NCBI GenBank assembly: GCA_964458335.1
Contig: CAYWIJ010000007.1
Coordinates: forward strand, 1-54,980
Reading direction: 5' to 3'
Length of the DNA stretch: 54,980 nucleotides
Source: Aalborg-AAW-1 sp964458335
GTDB taxonomy: Bacteria > Patescibacteriota > Gracilibacteria > Absconditabacterales > Absconditicoccaceae
A model generated the notes under the pieces. That model was not told the origin of the DNA and did no database searches. It saw only the letters and a list, made by a program, of their open reading frames with translations. A program made the position numbers and the translations under genes. Positions 48,720 to 54,980 of this stretch are shown one piece after another (within the stretch, counting starts at the first letter, position 1; the number at the start of each line of letters is the position of its first letter).

Positions 48720-49460
48720 CTAATCTACTGTCACAAATTTCACCTCAAGATCATCTCGCTGTCATATGGAGATGATTTTTTCCTTAAAGATATCAAGAGA
48801 GTATTCTCAGATAGAAGTTCTCCTCAATGATGTCAAAATAGCATCTCCACCAATCTGTGTCCCTATCCGATGACCAATCGATCTAATATAAGCTCATGAT
48901 CACACATGAAGTCTAAGTTTCAACAGAGGAAACTGATAGTCTATCACTTTGTATCCGTAAACTGTCATGGGTACGGTCAGAAACATAGGGTTTCACTCTC
49001 TTGCATATTCATAGAGTTTTTTCCCATCAAATTTCTTTGCAGAAAAAGGAGTCAAAGGTAAATTTGGAGTACCAATGAGTGAATTCAAAATTTCTTGTAT
49101 CTGACTCAGTGGAGGTATATCCTCATAAGTGGTTGGATCAATATCATGAATCTCTTTTCGATAATCCAGATCCCAAGTATCAGAAGAGCGAGAAAAGTCG
49201 ATTGTCGTTTCATACGTCTTATCAGATCAAGTCAGAGAGTGGAGCTGTTTGGTATCCTTATCCGTCGCAGCGATGAGTAACCCTGTCGCCATGGGATCTA
49301 AGGTTCCTGCATGTCAGATCTTTATCTTTGGTGGTTTTTTTCCTGCTTGTTTATCTTCATCACTGATTGCATCTCGAGCTGGCTGTCTGAGATGTTTTTT
49401 TACTGCACTAATAGCATCATGAGAGGTAATACCAGATGGTTTATCGATGAGAAGGAGCAT
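48720..49460 (-). CDS. truB: tRNA pseudouridine-55 synthase
   Basis: Makes pseudouridine 55 in the T-loop of tRNAs. 246 residues, a short TruB without the C-terminal PUA domain. Opens MLLLIDKPSGITSHDAISAV, an insert, then catalytic KIGHAGTLDPMATGLLIAAT with the TGA-encoded glycine right before H, LTGSDKTYETTIDFSRSSDT, KKFDGKKLYEYAR, and LHVGSGAYIRSIGHRIG with both GSG glycines as TGA. Start ATG 49458-49460. Confidence 0.95.
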
Positions 49461-49554
49461 AATTAAAAGTAGTGAGTTATGAGTTGAAAATGATAAGGTA
49501 ATTAAATATAATTATATTCCATTCAATCTCAAGAATTTCATTTATAAAATATAT

Positions 49555-50250
49555 ATGTCTATCCAAATCCACCCATCACGATATCAGCACCTGCAATCTG
49601 AATTTGAACAACCATATTTCAGTCAGATTAAAGATTTTTTACATTCAGAAAAAGAACAAGGCAGGACAATTTACCCATCAGGAGCCAATATCTTCAAAGC
49701 CTTCGATCTGACGCCATTCGATGATGTGAAAGTCGTGATTCTTGGACAAGATCCCTATCACGGACAAGGGCAAGCCATGGGATTATCATTTTCTGTACCT
49801 GATGGAGTAGCATTACCTCCGAGTTTGAGGAATATCTACAAAGAACTTCATGATGAAGGATTTGCCAATTACCAATCATGATCTCCACTGATTCAAAACG
49901 AAAAAATATCTTGAGACCTGACCAGACGAGCAGAGCAGTGAGTATTATTACTGAACAGTATTCTTACCGTCAGAGCCAATGAAGCTGCATCTCATAGCAA
50001 GATAGGGCGACAACAATTTACTGATGCAGTCATACAAAACATATCAGAACAGAAAGAATGAGTGGTATTTCTTCTTCGAGGATCCTATGCACAAAGTAAG
50101 AGAGTACTCATTGATACCAGCAAACATAAGATATTAGAAACCGTCCATCCTTCACCCCTTTCTGCTCATCGTGGATGGTTCTGATGTAATCATTTTAGAT
50201 TAAGTAATGAATATCTTGAATCTGTACAGAAAGAACGTATTATACGATAA
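49555..50250 (+). CDS. ung: Uracil-DNA glycosylase (family 1)
   Basis: Removes uracil from DNA. 231 residues, normal. Catalytic loop VVILGQDPYHGQGQAMGLSF with D66; LPPSLRNIYKELHDE; AEQGVLLLNSILTVRANEAA; uracil-DNA clamp HPSPLSAHRGWFGCNHFRLS near the C-terminus. TGA glycines at QSGSPL, ISGDLT, EQGVLL, KEGVVF and WFGCNH. Start MSIQIHPSRY. Next gene begins 20 bases on. Confidence 0.96.
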
Positions 50251-50270
50251 CTTTATAACCTTCCAATCTT

Positions 50271-50596
50271 ATGAACCTTCCAACTCACTGATCATTCTCA
50301 TCTATAGTGAGCAAACTGAAACAACAACTCAACAAAATCCAACCTAACGAACCATTTGACGAAGAAGAAGTCAGAGAGATGCTTTTTGATGCTATTTTCA
50401 CCAAGATTTCTGATAAAGATNNNNNNNNNNCGATCTTGACCATGTATTCTCATGAAAAAATCAAGAACTTCTCGAACAAGGAAAACTCTCTGAATCAGAC
50501 ATTCTCGATCTTATCGAACAAAAAATCCCTCAATTCAATCAGATTATGAAGGATCTCTCTAAAGAAATTTATGAAGAATATTTGTATCAAGAATAG
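50271..50596 (+). CDS. Hypothetical protein spanning an assembly gap
   Basis: Before the gap: MNLPTHGSFSSIVSKLKQQL, NEPFDEEEVREMLFDAIFTK, SDKD. After the gap the frame that stays open and makes sense is DLDHVFSGKNQELLEQGKLS ... KDLSKEIYEEYLYQE with TAG at 50594-50596. The two halves are in different phases across the 10 N, so the true gap length is not 10 modulo 3. Looks like a small acidic helical cytosolic protein of about 110 residues; not recognised. Confidence 0.55.
50421..50430. other. Assembly gap (10 N)
   Basis: Ten N inside a small gene; reading frames before and after disagree, so the placeholder length is arbitrary. Confidence 1.
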
Positions 50597-50602
50597 TATA
50601 TT

Positions 50603-52378
50603 CTATCTCAACTGGTTCACCAACCCCAAAACCTTATGCTTTTCATCTGCATTCAATGATTTGAGTGCATTTTTTTGTAAGGTATGGAGATAGGGAACAA
50701 GCACTTGTTTCGCTACTTTCGTACGAACAGAGGCATCATGTTCTCCCAATTCTTTTTCTCGCCAAAGTTGTCGTTCATTATATTCTTCAAGCTCATGATC
50801 TGCATGGTGATAATGGATGAGTACCAAAAATTCTCTTACCATCTCTATCCACCTTCCATCAATATCGATAGTTTTCCAAAAATCTTCTGCCAACAATGCT
50901 CACAAAAGAAGTTCTTTCTGACTCGTACGTTGTTCTGATTCCTGACTGGTTTGAGCTTGCTGATCTTGTCTTGGTCTGAATACCCTTTTTTCAGTTTTTA
51001 CATACTGACGATATTGCGACATCACCAGAGCCACATCCATACGTACAAGCTGAGATATTTGCTCCAAAAACAAGTTTTGTGTACTCATGGTTTTGCTTGC
51101 ATAGATGAGATCAAACAATCCCTGCAACATTTTCTGTCTCTCCACAGGATTATTGAGATTATAGATATTCGTATAATAATTCATCGCCCAGAGGAATCCA
51201 TCTTGCGCATTTGCAATTAATGACTGTACTTGTTCTGGTGCCTGTGGATTATTACGAACAAGTTCATCAATATCTTTTACCTTTGTCATCGCGCCTCTTA
51301 CCTGCGTAGCTGGGAGGGAAGTATGACCGTGGCGATCCACTTCACTATGGATTGTTTCGTTCCTCACAATGACATTTAAATCAATAATTTTTGGATAAAC
51401 ACCTTGTGCATAAGCAATAGCCAATCATCTCAATGTTGCTTGAACACCAGCACTATCAGTATCAAATAAGCAAACAATATTATCATGATATCTCTGAAGT
51501 GTCGTCATGTGTGATTCGGTGAGAGAAGTTCCACACGTTGCAACTCCAATATCCAACCCCGCTGCTTGTAAAGCAATCACATCAAAATATCCTTCAACAA
51601 TAATAATCGCTTGATGGTCTTTTACTCCCCTTTTGAGATGATCAAGTCCATAGAGTACTTTGGATTTATCATAGATAATACTCTCTGGACTATTCAGGTA
51701 TTTGGGTTCTTGTCCTGCTTGTAAAGCCCTTGCTCAGAATGCAATAATATTTCCTAACTGGTCTCTAATCGGAATAATCAGGCGATCACGGAAAAACGAA
51801 TACATTTCATTCTGTCCTTGTTTCACTAATCCTATACTGACCAAATCATCGATTGAAAATCCATGCTGTTGGAAATAAGAAAAGAGAGATTGACTCTGAC
51901 TCGGTGCGTATCACAATCCTAATTGTTTGATGAGTTGGTCGGACAGTGCACGATTGTTCTGAAGATACGACAAGGCAAATGATCCATTCTCTTCATATAA
52001 CTGTCAGACAAAAAATTCTTGTGCTAATTTTGTAATTCTTTTCGCTTTCTCTTTCTCCGTTTTATATTCGGGTGAAGATTGTCGCTTATTCTCAAAATCA
52101 CTCATATCAATACGTTCCTGTTCTGCAAGTAATCTCACTGCATCACTATAGTCTACTCTCTCTATCTCCATCATAAAACTAATCGCACTACCTCATTTTC
52201 CACATCAGAAACATTTATAAATCTGCTTAGTGGGTGAGACAAGAAATGACGGAGATTTTTCGCTATGAAAAGGACACAATCATGAATAATTACTTCATGC
52301 CTTCTTTAAAGATACGTAACGCCCGATAAGCGACACGATATCAAGATGTGATAGAATATGATCAGAGAGAGCAGACAG
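50603..52378 (-). CDS. dnaG: DNA primase
   Basis: Makes RNA primers at the replication fork. About 592 codons. Zinc ribbon GLCPFHSEKSPSFLVS ... YKCFGCGKGGSAISF (TGA glycines); RYLNS-like YLNSPESIIYDKSKVLYGL; TOPRIM IIIVEGYFDVIALQAAGLDI and VCLFDTDSAGVQATLRGLAI; helicase-binding C-terminal domain. Residues about 335-365 come from a 91-bp palindromic element (51284-51374). Start problem: the frame opens only at 52384 after a TAA and reaches the conserved DHILSHLDIVSLIGRYVSLK within eight codons, with no ATG, GTG or TTG. I mark the CTG at 52376-52378 as start; ATT at 52355-52357 is the other option. Simple repeats lie just upstream. Confidence 0.9.
51284..51374. repeat. 91-bp palindromic element inside dnaG
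   Basis: On the minus strand: TGTCATTGTGAGGAACGAAA, then CAATCCATAGTGAAGTGGAT, CGCCACGG and an end GCGCGATGACA. Same ends and same length as the elp3 copy (1003-1093). In frame with dnaG; encodes a roughly 30-residue insert (RNETIHSEVDRHGHTSLPAT) between TOPRIM and the motif VKDIDELVRNN. Confidence 0.82.
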
Positions 52379-52560
52379 AACAGTTTAAAGTTAAAAGTTA
52401 AAAGTGTAGAGTTATCGGTTTTCTTATTGCTTAACGCTATAAGTTATTCTTGTCTACTATAACCATTTACCTCATCATAGTCAATATCTTGAGAAAAACA
52501 AACATCCTTCTATCAAACACCTAATAATTCTTATTACATCTTTCTTTCTCCGTAAAACAT

Positions 52561-52588
52561 TTGCAATATTTTTTATTTTTCATATAAT
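52561..52588 (+). promoter_or_regulatory. Sigma-70-type promoter
   Basis: TTGCAA at 52561-52566, 16-bp spacer, TATAAT at 52583-52588, 33 bases before the ATG at 52621. Confidence 0.6.
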
Positions 52589-52620
52589 AAGATATTGAAT
52601 ATTTATTTTTCTAGCCTCAA

Positions 52621-53085
52621 ATGAAAGAAAAGTTAATACAAAATCTGAAGATGTTTATTGTAGGAGTTGTCTTACTTATGATCAGTTTCACGTATATTAA
52701 GTGACATCCAGGAGAATGGAATTCTTTCATACCATCCCTTCAGATGTTATACTACAAGGGTCAAACATTTTTCTATCAAGTTCTTGGTAAAGATGTTAAA
52801 AGTCTCGAAATTAAACAACAATTTAACAAAATATATACTGAACTTTCCTATCTTGCAGAATCAAGTGAATGTGCAGATCCTGATCTTATAGAACAAATAA
52901 AAAAACAACAAGAACTTTTCAAGAATATGGATACAACTACTATGGAAATAGAGCAATATAGTGCGATCAGTACTGCTCAAGAATTAAAACAACAGATAGA
53001 AGAGCAGTGTGCGTTTATTCCTGGAACATGACCAACCACAAGTGATACGGTAGAATGACCTACGACAGGAGATAATCAAGAATAG
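52621..53085 (+). CDS. Membrane-anchored extracytoplasmic protein
   Basis: 154 residues. One span LKMFIVGVVLLMISFTYIKG, then a helical domain (SLEIKQQFNKIYTELSYLAE, CADPDLIEQIKKQQELFKNM, TAQELKQQIEEQCAFIPGTG) with two cysteines about 45 residues apart, and a Thr/Gly/Glu-rich tail. Resembles the exported Cys-containing helical proteins at 24531-25413 in style, not in clear sequence. Own promoter and terminator. Unknown function. Confidence 0.7.
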
Positions 53086-53154
53086 TTAATCCCACAAATC
53101 CCCATCGCAGGATATCTCCTATCAGATAAATCTCATTTAGGGACAGAAAGATGA

Positions 53155-53186
53155 CCACAAGACTTTATAGTTTTTTGTGGTTTTTT
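53155..53186 (+). terminator. Intrinsic terminator
   Basis: CCACAA - GACTTTATAGTTTT - TTGTGG followed by six T, after the gene ending at 53085. Confidence 0.75.
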
Positions 53187-53195
53187 GATAGTAAG

Positions 53196-53228
53196 AAAAA
53201 TTCCCCACTCTGTCAGGAAGGGGATTTA
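53196..53228 (-). terminator. prfA terminator
   Basis: On the minus strand: AATCCCCTTCC - TGACAGAG - TGGGGAATT then five T. The loop shares TGACA with the terminators at 7968-8010 and 40655-40691. Confidence 0.7.
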
Positions 53229-53253
53229 GGGAAGAATTACACGATGGTGAAAA

Positions 53254-54324
53254 TTATTTCATACTTGCAGCCAAGAGAGCAGTTTGATTTGCTAGATTTA
53301 CTGAATTGATCATATCATCGATATTTCACAACATCACTGTTGGAAGATTAGACCACGATTCTTTGATACGATGATCAGTGATACGATCTTGTGGGAAGTT
53401 ATAGGTTCTAATCTTCTCTGATCTATCTCCATTACCGATTTGGTCTAATCTTGCATTCGTCTGTTCTGCTTGTTGCTTATCAAGTTCAATCTGATAGAGT
53501 CTTGATTTTAGGACGGTCCAGGCTTTCTCTTTGTTTTGAAGTTGAGATTTACTGTCTCCGATCGTAACCATCAATCCCGACGGTATATGACGCAATCTCA
53601 CTCCTGTCTGGTTCTTGTTTGCATTTTGTCCTCCTGCTGAAGACGCCGCATATGTATCCATCTCGACATCTTTCTCCTCGATGTGGATCTGCACATCTTC
53701 TACTTCTGGTACGACGGCGACCGTTACCGTCGACGTATGCACACGACCTTGTGACTCTGTCGCTGGGATTCTCTGTACTCTATGGACTCCTGATTCCCAT
53801 TTCATCTTACTATACACCTTCTCTCCTGACATCTTCACCGTGACATTTTTCACTCATCCGATATCCGTGAGTTGTTCATCCATGAGTTCCGTTCTTCGTC
53901 CTTGTTTCTGAGCATAGAGCATATAACACTTCAGCAATTCAGAAGCAAAAAGACCTGCTTCATCTCCACCAGCGGCGGGACGGATTTCTAAGAAGATATT
54001 CTTATCATCATTAGGATCTCTGGGTAAGAGAGCAATCTTGAGTTCTTCTTCTAATCTTGTAATATCTTCATTTGCACTCAGAAGCTGTTCATTCGCCATA
54101 GCAACAAGATCGCTATCTGACTCGGTGTTGATGATTTCTTTCGCTTCATCACGTTCAGAGAGTGCTTGCTTATATTTCACCGCGATCTGATAGGCATCTT
54201 CCAGATCAGAGAGTTGTTTATTGATTTCTCTGGTTTTTTGGAGATCAGAATAGACTTCCTCATCCATCATCTGGGTCCTGAGTGATTGATATTTTTCGAT
54301 AATACTGGATAATTGTTCTGTCAT
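53254..54324 (-). CDS. prfA: Peptide chain release factor 1
   Basis: Reads UAA and UAG and releases the finished protein. 356 residues, normal. Anticodon-like PxT motif is PAT at 187-189 (VQRIPATESQGRVHTSTVTV), diagnostic for RF1 rather than RF2 (SPF). Catalytic GGQ at 231-233 in ASSAGGQNANKNQTGVRLRH. IRPAAGGDEAGLFASELLKC; EKIRTYNFPQDRITDHRIKE. TGA codes glycine at 157 and in the C-terminal MLGNIDDM. A sole RF1 fits a genome in which UGA is no longer a stop. No prmC next to it. Confidence 0.97.
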
Positions 54325-54412
54325 AGAAAAAATTATAAGGGTGAAAAACTATAGTATATATATAAGAGAATGGGGAAGAAAATCAATGGGAAGAAAAAGA
54401 CAGTATATTCTT

Positions 54413-54980
54413 TTAAAAATTTCTCAATTTCATTTTTTTAGTATCATTTTTTAACAATTCTTTTAATGATTCAAGTTCTACTATAGATACTTCTTTTCAA
54501 GTACTAGAGAGTTTTGCTTCTCTTATATTGTCTTTTTTCCATTCCTCTTTCTGTTTTTTTATTATAAGTCTAACTCGTCTTCATGTCAATCACCATAACT
54601 GCTCTGATGGAGTACTCACTCAAACCCATTGATAATTTTTTCAATCTATTTGTACTCTTCCATCATCTGATAAAATTGGCTTATTAAAATCATCTTTTAA
54701 TATTTTTCTCAATGCTTCGATCTCTACTACATTAAGAATTTGTCACTTTTTATTTTTCGCTTCTCTTATATTGTCTTTTTTCCATTCTTTTGTCTGCAAC
54801 TTTATATTTTTTCTAATTATTGCTCAACTTAATGATTCTAATGGGAATGAAACTATTTGATAATTTTTTCAATCTATTTGTACTCTTCCATCATCTCATG
54901 TTATAGGAAATTTAGTATTATTTTCTAATATTTTTCTCAATGCTTCGATCTCTACTACATTAAGAATTTGTCACTTTTTA
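54413..54980 (-). CDS. Tandem-module protein, C-terminal part (cut by window edge)
   Basis: About 189 residues visible; the N-terminus is past the window end. Contains tandem modules of about 76-81 residues: GQILNVVEIEALRKIL, then DDGRVQIDGKNYQ, a variable stretch, and EWKKDNIREAKN. Two visible modules share near-identical DNA (GCTTCTCTTATATTGTCTTT at 54516 and 54759), and a degenerate last module (VSIVELESLKELLKND) ends KLRNF. Each module looks like a helix, a small beta hairpin, then a basic helix. Family not recognised. Recent duplication is implied by the DNA identity. Confidence 0.75.

Noticed and set aside
50307..50549. Continuous frame read through the N gap
   Set aside because: The part after the gap makes a sensible charged helix with a proper TAG stop only in another phase; the through-read depends on an arbitrary 10-N filler.

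Overview
This window is bacterial chromosomal DNA, AT-rich, from a lineage that reads UGA as glycine (genetic code 25). That code is known from Gracilibacteria (BD1-5) and Absconditabacteria (SR1) of the Patescibacteria/CPR. The evidence is internal. Nearly every conserved gene is broken by in-frame TGA under the standard code, and the TGA falls exactly on conserved glycines: GyrB EGDSAGG, the RuvA helix-hairpin-helix turns, the DnaG zinc ribbon, the TruB GHAGTLDP motif, RlmN next to its cluster cysteines, and a lipobox LGGC written TGA-TGA-TGT. All complete genes end in TAA or TAG. The release factor present is RF1 with a PAT motif. Coordinates below are for code-25 reading frames, so one gene often spans several standard-code fragments. 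I cannot choose between the two phyla from this window alone.

Layout. 1-5.6 kb: a cut DEAD-box helicase, Elp3, a HIT protein, an anti-sigma-like protein and its ECF sigma factor, a GIY-YIG protein and an orphan. 5.7-8.0 kb: radA and small orphans. 8.0-10.7 kb (minus): DUF305 protein, HerA-like ATPase, small membrane protein. 10.8-12.3 kb: four small orphan genes behind a consensus promoter. 12.4-20.5 kb: M16 peptidase, gyrB, miaA, rlmN and small membrane proteins. 20.5-25.4 kb: a VirB4-type ATPase with a polytopic exported protein, and divergently three small membrane or secreted proteins including a lipoprotein; this looks like a reduced type IV secretion or surface apparatus. 25.5-29.4 kb: two adjacent ATP-grasp ligases facing a DUF1704/MATCAP-like zinc peptidase, the most unusual cassette here. 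29.4-38.4 kb: ftsX, TPR protein, ruvA, der, gatC, CYTH protein, thyA, dCMP deaminase, secreted phosphodiester glycosidase. 38.5-44.2 kb: fusA, a large Leu/Cys-repeat protein, ftsE. 44.4-54.3 kb: pheS, secG, a family-5 solute-binding protein, a site-2 protease, truB, ung, dnaG, prfA. Right edge: a cut protein made of tandem modules of about 80 residues.

Genome-scale signals. A palindromic element of about 91 bp (ends TGTCAT...ATGACA) recurs between genes and also lies inside elp3 and dnaG without breaking frame. Related short repeats sit inside radA and miaA, and one copy supplies both the sigma-factor C-terminus and the anti-sigma start codon. A near-identical bidirectional terminator hairpin recurs. 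fusA uses no UGA-glycine codon although most long genes do. Consensus TTGACA/TATAAT promoters are common, some so close to ATG that leaderless transcripts are likely. I saw no tRNA, rRNA, CRISPR array, transposase or prophage module. Two 10-N gaps mark scaffold joins.
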